From Actinomycetota bacterium (GTDB taxonomy: Bacteria; Actinomycetota; Actinomycetes; Actinomycetales; Microbacteriaceae): a stretch of 51,193 nt of DNA. The first letter of the stretch is position 1, and the number at the start of each line of letters is the position of its first letter. The notes beneath the pieces are model-generated. The model did not search any database. It was not told the DNA's origin and worked only from the letters and a program-made list of their open reading frames with translations. The translations under genes and the position numbers were made by a program. This document shows, in pieces, positions 30,563-38,824 of this stretch. The stretch lies in assembly GCA_013297625.1 (NCBI GenBank), contig JAAFHT010000002.1, positions 1 through 51,193 on the forward strand, given 5' to 3'.

Positions 30563-31252
30563 CTAGACCTCGATCGCGCCGCCGCGCTCAGCCAGGTAGC
30601 GACGCAGGCTGAGGTCGGGTTCGACCTGCTGCCGGGCTCGGTAGGTGGCGAAGTCGAGCTGGGCGCGCAAGCTCTCGCCGTCGCGCATGCGTTCGGCTTG
30701 AGCGAGTTCGACGGACTGAATCTCGCGCGCAGCCTCCGCCACGCGCGCCCACTCGGCCGCGGCGATCACGAGCACGCCGTCGTCATCAGCCGCGATCATG
30801 TCGTCGGGCGTAACCTCAACTCCGTTTAGCCATGCCGTGCGCATCGACCGATCGGCGGGCGGAACACGCCGTGGCCCCGGCGGCAGCGCCCCGCGACTGT
30901 GCAGGGGGATGCCCAACTCGACAATCTGCGTCGTGTCGCGGTGGCGACCCCACACGATGAGCCCCGCCATCCCGGCCTCGCGCGCCTCGAGCGTCACGAG
31001 GTCGCCGACACACGCCTCATCATCGCGGCCGCCGTTGTCGACCACGAGCACGGCGCTAGGCGGGGCATCGTCGATCGCTTCGAGAAACACATCGACGCTG
31101 CCCGCGTGCGTCACGGGCATGGCGGGCCCGGCAATGGGCGCGTGCGGCGCGACGGGCCGCAGTGAGGCCGGGCCGAGGCGTAGGGGCAGGCCGAGCCGCA
31201 CGCACGCGTCGGCGAGGGCGGCAGTGGGCAGGGCGGTCTCGTGGGTCGGCAT
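30563..31252 (-). CDS. RraA-like protein (HMG-aldolase / ribonuclease regulator fold)
   Basis: 229 residues with the RraA signature: ADACVRLGLP at the start, DEACVGDLVTLEAREAGMAGLIVWGRHRDT (the GD...G...RD pattern of the metal-binding pocket) and IPLHSRGALPPGPRR. Family members either act as 4-hydroxy-4-methyl-2-oxoglutarate/oxaloacetate aldolases or inhibit RNase E; the retained Arg-Asp pair leaves an aldolase possible. I chose the ATG at 31252 because the ribosome binding site GGAGGG lies 7 nt upstream; the longer open frame begins inside the downstream end of the flavoreductase region. Confidence 0.85.
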   Translation of the reverse strand: MPTHETALPTAALADACVRLGLPLRLGPASLRPVAPHAPIAGPAMPVTHAGSVDVFLEAIDDAPPSAVLVVDNGGRDDEACVGDLVTLEAREAGMAGLIVWGRHRDTTQIVELGIPLHSRGALPPGPRRVPPADRSMRTAWLNGVEVTPDDMIAADDDGVLVIAAAEWARVAEAAREIQSVELAQAERMRDGESLRAQLDFATYRARQQVEPDLSLRRYLAERGGAIEV

Positions 31253-31307
31253 GTCGATTCCCTCCGGTTGAGTGACTCTGTCAGACGCGCACGCGGCGTC
31301 GACGCCG

Positions 31308-32939
31308 CTATTCGGCGAGCGCCAGATACTGGTGAGCGTAGGCAATGACCATGCCGCCTTCGCCAACGCCGGCCGCGACTCTCTTGACAGAGCCCGAGCG
31401 CACGTCTCCCGCGGCGAAAACGCCGGGCACTGCCGTCTCGAGAGCGAAGGGTTCGCGCTGTTCTTCCCACAACCCGGCAGCTTTCGCGTGAAGGCCGGTC
31501 AGAATGAAGCCATGGTCATCTCGAGCGATTTCGGGCGGAAGCCACGTTGTTTCGGCATCAGCGCCGATCATGACAAAGACAACTGTGGCTTCTCGTCGGC
31601 TGGTTATGCCCGTGTTCTTGTCGAGAATGTCGATGAACTCGAGGTCTTCGGGTCCTTCGAGGCCGACCACTTCTGAGCGAGTCTGCACCGTGATAGTCGG
31701 GTTCGCGGTGATCTGCTCGATCAAATACGTCGACATGCTTGCCGTCAGCGATTCACCGCGAACGATGAGCGTGACCGATGTGCAGTGTCGTGCGAAGAAC
31801 AGTGCGGCCTGCCCAGCAGAGTTGCCGGCGCCGATGATGAAGACGTCGCGACCGTGAGCGAGACCCGAGTCACTGCGGGCCGCGCCGTAGTAGACGCCAT
31901 TGCCCACGAAGCGATCGATGTCGGGGATGTTCACGCGCCGCCACTCGACGCCCGACGTGATGACCACGATCTGCGCAGCGACCTCTTCGCCGCCATCGAG
32001 TGTGACGGTGGGTGCGAATGGGTTCATGTGTTCGACGGCGCGGGTGACGACGACTTCTGCGCCGAGCCGTTGCGCTTGACGGAGGGCTTTCGCGGCAAGG
32101 TCGTCACCCGAGATCCCGAACGGAAAGCCCGTGTAGTTCTCGATGCGGGTTGACGTGCCCGCCTGCCCGCCGGGGGCGACGCGCTCGACGACAAGTGTGC
32201 TCAAGCCCTCGGCGGCAGCGTTCACGGCGGCGGTCAGCCCCGTCGGGCCGCCGCCCACGATGATGACGTCGTACGACTCGCGTTCGGGAAACACCGACAG
32301 CCCACCCGCCAGTGCGATCTCTCGCACCGTGGGCGCGAGCAAGCGGCCGCCGTTGCTTAACTCGATCACCGGTACGTCGTCGCTTCGGCGGTCGAGATGC
32401 TCAGGGGCATCAGTGTTGATGGTCTCGAATCGGATGCGATTGCGGTTGAGAAAGGTGCGCACGCCATGCACGCGAGGGTCGACGAGCGGGCCGATCACGG
32501 TCATGTCAGGCGCGGTCATCTCGGACGCGATTTCTTTGAGCCCCTCCACCCGCCGCATGGCCGTGGCTCCGACCGTCGCGGCCACGTGCGGGGCCATCGA
32601 GGCCAACGCGAAGAACGAGCCAGCATCCATGCGCAGTACGCGTGATGTTTCAGAGGCCCGAAGGCTTGCGGGCAGCTGGGTGCTGAGCATCATCGGCACT
32701 TCGCCGTAGACCTGGCCGGGCATCCGAGGGCCAATGACGCGCTCGATGCCATGCACGTCTTTCGTCAGCTCGGCGGCGCCCGCCATGACGATAAACAGCG
32801 CACGGTCGTCGCCCTCCCGCGCCGCATACTCGCCGGGCTGCAGGTGGATGTCTTCAACAGCCCGCGCGACGAATGCCAATTGTTCGTCGGTGAGGTCGGA
32901 GAACAGCGGAACTTCGGTCAATTCACCGGGGGTAATCAC
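31308..32939 (-). CDS. Cyclic-nucleotide-binding domain fused to a thioredoxin-reductase-like flavoprotein
   Basis: 543 residues. Residues about 1-130 form a cNMP-binding beta barrel (QVYGEVPMMLSTQLPASLRA as the cassette). Residues about 140-215 are a thioredoxin-fold-like segment without cysteines (GVRTFLNRNRIRFETINTD). The rest is a class II flavoreductase: FAD motif IIVGGGPTGLTAAVNAAAEG, NADPH motif VFIIGAGNSAGQAAL and the late motif GVFAAGDVRSGSVKRVA. Where thioredoxin reductases have CxxC, this has AARSDS, so it cannot pass electrons through a redox disulfide. It probably reduces another partner. GTG start with GGAG upstream. Confidence 0.88.
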   Translation of the reverse strand: MITPGELTEVPLFSDLTDEQLAFVARAVEDIHLQPGEYAAREGDDRALFIVMAGAAELTKDVHGIERVIGPRMPGQVYGEVPMMLSTQLPASLRASETSRVLRMDAGSFFALASMAPHVAATVGATAMRRVEGLKEIASEMTAPDMTVIGPLVDPRVHGVRTFLNRNRIRFETINTDAPEHLDRRSDDVPVIELSNGGRLLAPTVREIALAGGLSVFPERESYDVIIVGGGPTGLTAAVNAAAEGLSTLVVERVAPGGQAGTSTRIENYTGFPFGISGDDLAAKALRQAQRLGAEVVVTRAVEHMNPFAPTVTLDGGEEVAAQIVVITSGVEWRRVNIPDIDRFVGNGVYYGAARSDSGLAHGRDVFIIGAGNSAGQAALFFARHCTSVTLIVRGESLTASMSTYLIEQITANPTITVQTRSEVVGLEGPEDLEFIDILDKNTGITSRREATVVFVMIGADAETTWLPPEIARDDHGFILTGLHAKAAGLWEEQREPFALETAVPGVFAAGDVRSGSVKRVAAGVGEGGMVIAYAHQYLALAE

Positions 32940-33025
32940 GTGAGCTTCTCCGTCGGGGCGCGTGGCTTCGGCTCGATGCTAGCGCCCGGCCGACCGCTGG
33001 CGCGGCTGCGCCGCCTGACCCAGGC

Positions 33026-33667
33026 TCAGACGCTCGCCGCGGCGAGCCAGGCGCGAGCAATCTCGAGCTCGCTCTGATCGATTCCGTGGCCGCCCAGGCG
33101 CGTGTGTCGGGTGACGGATGCTCCGTGCGCGCTCGCCGTGCGCTCGAGCACGTCGACGCTCGTCGCGGGGGCCATCGGGTCAGCGCTGCCGTTGAGCAGC
33201 AGCAGCTCGACCCCGGTGACGTCGCCCACCGGGTCACGGTCGCCGAACGGGTACATGCCCGAGAACGCGACGGCGCGGGTGAGCACGCCCGGGTGCAGCA
33301 GTGCCGTGGCCAGGGCGATGTTGGCACCGTTGCTGAATCCGACGGCCGTGAGCGGGGCATCCGTCAGCCCGTACTTCTTGCGTGCCGCCGTGATGAACGC
33401 GGCGAGCTCGGCGGCGCGATCGATGACGTCGTCGACGTCGAAGACGCCCTCGCGCAGTCGCCGGAACCACCGATTGGCTCCAGCCTCACTCACGCGCCCG
33501 CGCGGCGAGAGCACGCTCGCCCGCGGGTCGAGGTGGGTAGCGAGCGCGGTGATCTCGCGCTCGTCTCCGCCCGTGCCGTGCAGGGGGAGCAGCACAGGGG
33601 CGCTCGGCTCGCCGGGCGTGAACAGGTGCGGCCACGCACCGAGGTCAACGGCAGGAAGCGCGCTCAT
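33026..33667 (-). CDS. Alpha/beta hydrolase, phospholipase/carboxylesterase type (MhqD-like)
   Basis: 213 residues with LLPLHGTGGDER (oxyanion region), nucleophile Ser in GFSNGANIA, acid Asp in GSADPMAP and His in GGHGI, the full catalytic triad of the carboxylesterase/thioesterase 2 family. It overlaps the upstream dioxygenase by 4 bases. The pairing with a ring-cleaving dioxygenase matches MhqD/MhqO of Bacillus, which detoxify quinones and electrophiles; the exact substrate cannot be read here. Confidence 0.88.
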   Translation of the reverse strand: MSALPAVDLGAWPHLFTPGEPSAPVLLPLHGTGGDEREITALATHLDPRASVLSPRGRVSEAGANRWFRRLREGVFDVDDVIDRAAELAAFITAARKKYGLTDAPLTAVGFSNGANIALATALLHPGVLTRAVAFSGMYPFGDRDPVGDVTGVELLLLNGSADPMAPATSVDVLERTASAHGASVTRHTRLGGHGIDQSELEIARAWLAAASV

Positions 33668-34632
33668 GCGGCCACCTCGGGGTTGTTCTCCTCCGGCACA
33701 GTGATGGGAATCACCGCGTGTTCGATCTGCTCACGCGAGGGCTCGAGCCACGGGGGCAGCTTGAGCGCACGGCCAAGCTCGAGCAGCGGCTCGTCAATGT
33801 CGAAGCCCGGGGCGTCGGTCGCGATCTCGAAGAGCACGCCCCCGGGTTCGCGAAAGTAGATGCTCGTGAAGTACTGCCGGTCGAGAATTGCGGTCACCTG
33901 GTGGCCGCGCGAGGCGAGCTCGTCGCGCCACAGCTGTTGCGTCGCCTGGTCGGGCACGCGGAACGCGATGTGGTGCACGGTGCCGCCGGCCTGCAGACCC
34001 GCGGGGGCAAGGCTTGAGGCGTGCACGTCGACGAGGCTGCCGGGCAGGCCATCACCCGCAGCGAGACGAGTGCGGTTGCCGTGTTGCTCGACCACGCGCA
34101 TCCCGAGATCGTTCACCATGAGCGCGATCGTCTGCTCGCTGTCGCGCACGGTCAGCACGCTCGAGTGCTGCCCACGGATGGCGTATTCGGCGGGCACGCT
34201 CGCCGAATCCCACGGGTCGCGCGGGTCACTCTCGTTCGTCGCGACGAGTTCGATCTGCAGACCATCGGGGTCGTGCACGAGCAAGCGTTCTTCGCTCGAG
34301 CTCGTCGACGTGATGCGGGCCTGGGCGCCGACCGACGCGAAGTGGTCGACCCACCAGCCGAGCGAGCCCGCGGGCACCGAGAACGCGGTCGAGGTCGACT
34401 GGCCGGCGCCGATGCGACCGGGCTGGATGCCGCGCCACGGAAAGAAGGTCATGAGAGTGCCGGGTCGGCCCGCCTCGTCACCGTAGTAGAGGTGGTACGT
34501 GCCCGGGTCGTCGAAGTTGACGGTCTTCTTCACCAGCCGCAGCCCGAGGCCCGTGATGTAGAAATCGATGTTCTTCTGTGGGTCGCCGGCGATCGCGGTG
34601 ACGTGGTGCAGGCCCTGAGTCGTTGCGGTCAT
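33664..34632 (-). CDS. Ring-cleaving dioxygenase, VOC superfamily (MhqO-like)
   Basis: 322 residues of four vicinal-oxygen-chelate modules: HHVTAIAGDPQKNIDFYITGLGLRLVKKTVNFDDPGTYHLYYGDE at the start, then a second half with VHHIAFRVPD and the ligand Glu in YFREPGGVLFEIATD. This is the hydroquinone-type family of MhqE/MhqO/LinE-like enzymes that open aromatic rings with Fe(II). The ATG at 34632 has a strong AAGGAG. It is the first gene of a two-gene unit with the esterase. A palindrome at its promoter suggests repression by a MarR- or PadR-type regulator not in the window. Confidence 0.9.
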   Translation of the reverse strand: MTATTQGLHHVTAIAGDPQKNIDFYITGLGLRLVKKTVNFDDPGTYHLYYGDEAGRPGTLMTFFPWRGIQPGRIGAGQSTSTAFSVPAGSLGWWVDHFASVGAQARITSTSSSEERLLVHDPDGLQIELVATNESDPRDPWDSASVPAEYAIRGQHSSVLTVRDSEQTIALMVNDLGMRVVEQHGNRTRLAAGDGLPGSLVDVHASSLAPAGLQAGGTVHHIAFRVPDQATQQLWRDELASRGHQVTAILDRQYFTSIYFREPGGVLFEIATDAPGFDIDEPLLELGRALKLPPWLEPSREQIEHAVIPITVPEENNPEVAA

Positions 34633-34670
34633 GCTCGATTCTCCTTAGTGGGGGTACATCGATGATATCC

Positions 34671-34690
34671 ATGCAAACGCATAGAGACTA
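34671..34690 (-). promoter_or_regulatory. Promoter and candidate operator of the dioxygenase-esterase unit
   Basis: On the minus strand TAGTCT (34690-34685) is a -10 box; the predicted start site falls in ATGCGTTTGCAT (34682-34671), an inverted repeat ATGC-N4-GCAT. A second palindrome, CATCGATG, lies at 34658-34665. A repressor bound there would block initiation. Confidence 0.45.
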
Positions 34691-34731
34691 CCGTGCTATT
34701 CCCGCATCGGCGCTCACTCAGGCTCTCGGCT

Positions 34732-34737
34732 TAGCGT
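34732..34737 (+). promoter_or_regulatory. Leaderless -10 box of the 119-residue protein gene
   Basis: TAGCGT ends 6 nt before the ATG at 34744. Confidence 0.6.
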
Positions 34738-34743
34738 GAGTTC

Positions 34744-35103
34744 ATGCTCGAGCCGCTTCGCCAGTTGCTGCGCCGTCCCGCGCCGCCTGCGGAGTACTGC
34801 GCCACCATCGTGGTCATGAGCGCCGTGACGAAGCTGGATGCTCTTGCCATCGTCGCCCTCGCCGTCGACCGCCCCGTCGAACGGCAGCGCACCATGCGCC
34901 CATTCGTGCTCCTCGACGGCGAAGGCTTCGCCCGTGGCGCATGGGTCGAGATCGAGATTCCGAAGTTTGGCGAACCCCCACCTCTGGCGATCGACGTCTA
35001 CTCGTCGATCAGCGACGACCACGCGCGGTTGCAGGCGTTGACGCTCATGGCGCGCCTTGAGCGGTACACCGGGTGGGGTATCCGACCCGATTTCTCGGTC
35101 TAA
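34744..35103 (+). CDS. Hypothetical protein, 119 residues
   Basis: A soluble alpha/beta protein without recognisable motifs. The centre alternates strand-like segments (PFVLLDGEGFARGAWVEIEIP ... LAIDVYSSISDDHARL) and the end contains RLERYTGWGIRPDFSV. I do not recognise a family. The codon use is that of a real gene, it has its own leaderless promoter, and it is separated from the YegP gene by 89 bases. Confidence 0.65.
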   Translation: MLEPLRQLLRRPAPPAEYCATIVVMSAVTKLDALAIVALAVDRPVERQRTMRPFVLLDGEGFARGAWVEIEIPKFGEPPPLAIDVYSSISDDHARLQALTLMARLERYTGWGIRPDFSV

Positions 35104-35192
35104 AGCGCCCGCGCACCTGGTGCCGTTCGCTTCGCCCCTTTAGCATCACTCGAGAGGCGGCGTTCGAAGTCGTCCACAGACAGGAGTGAACA

Positions 35193-35372
35193 ATGAAGTT
35201 CGAGATCGTCAAGGGCAAGAGCGAGAAGCAGCCCTACTTCTGGCGCATCGTGTCGGCCAACGGCCAGACGCTCGCCGTGAGCGAGAACTACGTGGCCAAG
35301 TCGTCGGCGAAGAGCGCCGTCGAGTCGGTCATGAAGGGCGCTGGCGGCGCCTCGGTCGTCGACCTGACCTAA
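35193..35372 (+). CDS. YegP/DUF1508 family protein, 59 residues
   Basis: The protein has the DUF1508 pattern: KFEIVKGKSEKQPYFWRIVSANGQTLAVSENYV (substrate-like beta hairpin with FxWR) followed by the helix KSSAKSAVESVMKGA. One repeat is present; many homologs carry two. The family is small, soluble and often stress-induced, with no known reaction. The ribosome binding site AGGAG lies 7 nt before the ATG, and TAGCAT at 35141-35146 may be its -10 box. Confidence 0.88.
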   Translation: MKFEIVKGKSEKQPYFWRIVSANGQTLAVSENYVAKSSAKSAVESVMKGAGGASVVDLT

Positions 35373-35377
35373 GCCCC

Positions 35378-36718
35378 TTAGGGCAGCAGCCGGGTCGGTC
35401 CGCGGAACAGGTAGGTCGTCTCGCGGATCGACCCGAGCCCCAGCATGAGCATGAGCACGCGGGCCAAGCCCATGCCAAAGCCGCCGTGCGGCGGCACGCC
35501 GTAGCGGAAGAAGTCGAGGTAGAACTCGAGCTCTTCTGGCTCGAGGCCCTTGTCTTTCGCTTGAGCGATCAGCACGTCGATGCGATGCTCGCGTTGGGCG
35601 CCGGTCGAGATCTCGGTGCCGTTGTAGAGCAAGTCGTAGCTGTTCGTGATCGTCGGATCGCCCTCGCGACGCATGTGGTAGAACGGCCGAATGCCGGTGG
35701 CGTAGTCGGTCACAAACACAAAGTCGCTGCCGTGGTTCGCCTTGACCCATGCGCTCAAGCGACGCTCGCCCTCGGGGTCGAGGTCTCCATCGGCACGAGG
35801 AATCTCGTAGCCCCCCTCGGCCACGATCTGACGCGCTTCGGCGAGCGGGATGCGCGGAAAAGGCGTGCTCGGAACACTCAGCTCAACGCCGAACGCCGCC
35901 TCGATCGCGGCACCGTGCTTCTCAACGACCGCGGTGAACCCGGCAACGAGCAGTTGCTCGTGCATCTGCATGACGTCGTCGTGCGAGTCGATCCAGCTGA
36001 TCTCGGCGTCGATCGAGGTGAACTCGGTCGCGTGGCGTGAGGTGAACGAGGGGTCGGCACGAAAGGCCGGGGCGATTTCGAAGACCTTGCCAAAGCCGGC
36101 CGGCTGGGCCATCTGCTTGAAGAACTGCGGGCTCTGGGCGAGGTAGGCCTTCGTCTCGAAGTACTCCATCTCGAACAGCTCAGCACGGCTCTCCGAGGCA
36201 CTCGCCATGAGCTTGGGTGTGTGAATCTCGATGAAGTCACGCTCGACCCACCACGTGCGCAGCGCGTGCTCAAACGTCGTTTGAATCTTGAAGATCAGGC
36301 TCGCCTCGGGGCGACGCAGGTCGAGAAAACGCCAGTCGAGGCGCTTGTCGAGGCTCGAGTCGTCGGCGATGGGCGTCTCGGGCAGGGCCTCGCTCACGAC
36401 CTCGAGCGTGGCGATCTTGACCTCGAGGCCACCCAGCTTCACGCGCTCGTCGTGCTTGAGCTCGCCCGTGACGCGGATCATCGTGCCGTGCGCGAGGGCT
36501 CCGAGTGTCTCGGTGAGGATGGCTGCGGCTTGCTCTTCGGCTGACGCGCTCTCGTCAAGGTCTCGTGTCGCAGGGTTGACGAGCTGCAGCGCCCCCGACT
36601 CGTCGCGCAGAATGACGAACTGCACCTTTTTCTGGTCGCGAACGGTCTCGACCCACCCGGCCACTGAGACGGGGCCGTCGGGGAGAGCAGAGAGCTGAGA
36701 TACCACGGTGCGAGTCAC
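35378..36718 (-). CDS. aspS: Archaeal-type aspartyl-tRNA synthetase (possibly non-discriminating)
   Basis: 446-residue class IIb enzyme charging tRNA with aspartate. It has the OB anticodon-binding domain (about 18-100) and the core with motif 2 (FEIAPAFRADPSFTSRHATEFTSIDAEISW) and motif 3 (GFGMGLARVLMLMLGL). It lacks the GAD insertion of the usual 580-600-residue bacterial AspRS and matches the archaeal/eukaryotic form. In the anticodon loop region GWVETVRD has Glu where the discriminating archaeal enzyme of Thermococcus has Trp; this could let it also charge tRNA-Asn, followed by GatCAB amidation, but that is inferred. GTG start, near-leaderless. Confidence 0.92.
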   Translation of the reverse strand: MTRTVVSQLSALPDGPVSVAGWVETVRDQKKVQFVILRDESGALQLVNPATRDLDESASAEEQAAAILTETLGALAHGTMIRVTGELKHDERVKLGGLEVKIATLEVVSEALPETPIADDSSLDKRLDWRFLDLRRPEASLIFKIQTTFEHALRTWWVERDFIEIHTPKLMASASESRAELFEMEYFETKAYLAQSPQFFKQMAQPAGFGKVFEIAPAFRADPSFTSRHATEFTSIDAEISWIDSHDDVMQMHEQLLVAGFTAVVEKHGAAIEAAFGVELSVPSTPFPRIPLAEARQIVAEGGYEIPRADGDLDPEGERRLSAWVKANHGSDFVFVTDYATGIRPFYHMRREGDPTITNSYDLLYNGTEISTGAQREHRIDVLIAQAKDKGLEPEELEFYLDFFRYGVPPHGGFGMGLARVLMLMLGLGSIRETTYLFRGPTRLLP

Positions 36719-36726
36719 GAGGGTCG

Positions 36727-36732
36727 AGTCTA
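36727..36732 (-). promoter_or_regulatory. -10 box of aspS, near-leaderless
   Basis: TAGACT on the minus strand lies 8 nt before the GTG at 36718. Confidence 0.55.
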
Positions 36733-36804
36733 CCGGCGGGCTGGCGCTCGAGAGGGCGCGGTGGGGCGGCTTGGGCTCTCAGCGGTCGCAATGCCACCGA
36801 ACTC

Positions 36805-36810
36805 TAGACT
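36805..36810 (+). promoter_or_regulatory. Leaderless -10 box of the cytochrome c assembly operon
   Basis: TAGACT ends 6 nt before the ATG at 36817. Confidence 0.65.
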
Positions 36811-36816
36811 GGCGAC

Positions 36817-37449
36817 ATGCCGGCCGACCTCGTTCACCTCGTGCGCCACGGTGAGGTGCACAACCCCGACCACGTGCTCTATGGGCGACTCGAGGGCTTC
36901 GGGCTCAGCGACCTCGGGCACCGCATGGCGGCGTCGGCCGTGACGGGTCTGGCGGGGCATCCCGTGACCGCGCTCTTCGCCAGCCCGCTGCAGCGCGCGC
37001 AAGAGTCGGCGGCTCCGTGGGCTGAGGCTTTTGGACTCGACATTCGCACCGAGCCGCGCATCATCGAGCCCACCAATCGCTTCGAGGGCAAGCGCATGAA
37101 CGTGCGCACGCTCGCCAACCCCCGCTACTGGCACCTGCTGCGCAATCCGCGCGTGCCCACGTGGGGCGAGCCCTTCGCCGACGTCGCCGCTCGCATGCTC
37201 GCCGCCATGACCGACGCACGCGATGCCGTCGACGCCGGTGAAGTCGTCATGGTCAGCCACCAATTGCCCATCTGGATGGCGCATCGCGCGCTCGCGAGCG
37301 AGCCCCTGCACCATGACCCGCGCAAGCGGCGCTGCTCGCTCTCGAGCATCACGACGTTCGCCTTCGTCGATGGCCGCTTTACCGAGGTCGGCTACCAAGA
37401 GCGCGGCGCCGCGTTGCTCGCCGACGCGACTGACTTGGGAGCCGTGTAA
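36817..37449 (+). CDS. Histidine phosphatase family protein
   Basis: 210 residues of the phosphoglycerate-mutase-like superfamily. The catalytic RHG is in LVHLVRHGEVHNP near the start, a second histidine is in VVMVSHQLP, and FASPLQRAQESAA carries the conserved arginine. It is the first gene of the operon with tlpA, ccdA and resB, as in many actinobacteria. Its substrate is unknown; mutase activity is unlikely. Confidence 0.88.
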   Translation: MPADLVHLVRHGEVHNPDHVLYGRLEGFGLSDLGHRMAASAVTGLAGHPVTALFASPLQRAQESAAPWAEAFGLDIRTEPRIIEPTNRFEGKRMNVRTLANPRYWHLLRNPRVPTWGEPFADVAARMLAAMTDARDAVDAGEVVMVSHQLPIWMAHRALASEPLHHDPRKRRCSLSSITTFAFVDGRFTEVGYQERGAALLADATDLGAV

Positions 37450-37451
37450 CC

Positions 37452-38051
37452 ATGCGCACAGCTCGCACCGCTTTCGTGGCGATCGCTCTCTTGGGCGCCG
37501 CCGTGCTCTCGGGATGCACCGCCAACGACGACCTGGCTGCCCAGTACCGCGAAGGCACGGGTCAGGGCTACATCTCGGGCGACGGCGCCTACACCGTCAT
37601 CGCCGAGGCCGATCGCGGCGAGCCCATCACGTTCTCGGGCGAGGTCGAGTCGGGTGACACCGTCTCGAGCGACGACTACCGGGGCGACGTTCTCGTCGTC
37701 AATTTCTGGTACGCCGGATGCCCTCCGTGCCGTCTCGAAGCCCCCGACCTTGAGGCGCTCGCCCAGCAGTTCGCGCCCGATGGCGTGAGCTTTCTCGGCG
37801 TGAACATTTCGGACCAAGCTCCGACGGCCCTGTCGTTCGCGGAAGAGTTTGGGGTGACCTATCCCTCGATTCTCGATGTCAATGACGGCAGTGTTCGCCT
37901 CGCCTTCGCCGGGCAAGTCGCCCCTACCGCGGTGCCGACGACTCTCGTGCTCGACCAGCAAGGTCGCGTGGCCGCCCGCATCGCGGGGCTCGTGAGTGAA
38001 CCGAGCGTGTTGCGCTCGATGATCAGCGACGTGCTCGCCGAAGACTCGTGA
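37452..38051 (+). CDS. resA: TlpA/ResA-type thiol-disulfide oxidoreductase, lipoprotein
   Basis: 199 residues. The signal sequence ends in the lipobox [10 protein letters not shown] (Cys22), so it is anchored to the outer face of the membrane. The thioredoxin fold has the active site GCPPC within [19 protein letters not shown], and a cis-proline region AVPTTLVL. ResA reduces the CxxCH haem site of apocytochromes, taking electrons from CcdA, whose gene overlaps its end. The start is 2 bases after the preceding stop. Confidence 0.92.
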   Translation: MRTARTAFVAIALLGAAVLSGCTANDDLAAQYREGTGQGYISGDGAYTVIAEADRGEPITFSGEVESGDTVSSDDYRGDVLVVNFWYAGCPPCRLEAPDLEALAQQFAPDGVSFLGVNISDQAPTALSFAEEFGVTYPSILDVNDGSVRLAFAGQVAPTAVPTTLVLDQQGRVAARIAGLVSEPSVLRSMISDVLAEDS

Positions 38052-38824
38052 GCATGCTCGCGGGCGTGATCGCCGCATCCGTCAACCCGATCGGCGAAAT
38101 CGTGCTGAGCGGCAATCTGCTGCTCGCCCTGCCGATCGCGCTCGCCGCGGGTTTTCTCGCGTTCGCCTCGCCGTGTGTGCTGCCTCTCGTGCCCGGCTAC
38201 CTCGCCTACATCGGCGGCGTCACGAGCAGCGCCGAACTCGAGCAGAAGCGCGGGCGCCTCCTCCTGGGCGTCGCCCTCTTCGTGCTCGGCTTCAGCGTCG
38301 TGTTCGTGAGCTTCTCGATCGTGTTCGCCACGGCGGGCCTGCTCTTGTTGCCGTGGATCGACCTCATCACGCGCATCGCGGGCGTCATCGTCATGCTCAT
38401 GGGCCTCGTGTTTATCGGGCAGGTGTCGTTCATGCAACGGTCGCTCGCGCCGCGAATCCAGGTCGCGACGGGTCTGGGCGGTGCGCCGTTGCTCGGCGTC
38501 GTCTTCGGTCTCGGCTGGGCGCCGTGCATTGGCCCCACGCTCATCGCTGTCAACGCCCTCGTCATCAACGAGGGTGACATCGGGCGGGCCGCGATCATTG
38601 GGCTCGCCTATTGCCTCGGGCTTGGCGTGCCTTTCTTGCTCGTGGCCCTCGGCTTTCGCTGGGTGGCGGGGGCGACCGACTGGCTCAAGCGCAACATCCG
38701 AATCATCAACATCATTGGCGGTGCAATGCTCATGCTTATCGGACTCGCGATGGTCACGGGGGTCTGGCAGCAGTTCATCTCGAGCCTCGGGGCGGTGATC
38801 GGTGGAACCGTTACGCCCCTCTGA
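38048..38824 (+). CDS. ccdA: Cytochrome c biogenesis protein CcdA
   Basis: 258-residue protein with six membrane helices that carries electrons from cytosolic thioredoxin to ResA. The two conserved cysteines are in [18 protein letters not shown] and [14 protein letters not shown]. The GTG start overlaps the resA stop by 4 bases, and the end overlaps resB by 23 bases. Both features indicate translational coupling of the ResA-CcdA-ResB set. Confidence 0.95.
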   Translation: MSMLAGVIAASVNPIGEIVLSGNLLLALPIALAAGFLAFASPCVLPLVPGYLAYIGGVTSSAELEQKRGRLLLGVALFVLGFSVVFVSFSIVFATAGLLLLPWIDLITRIAGVIVMLMGLVFIGQVSFMQRSLAPRIQVATGLGGAPLLGVVFGLGWAPCIGPTLIAVNALVINEGDIGRAAIIGLAYCLGLGVPFLLVALGFRWVAGATDWLKRNIRIINIIGGAMLMLIGLAMVTGVWQQFISSLGAVIGGTVTPL

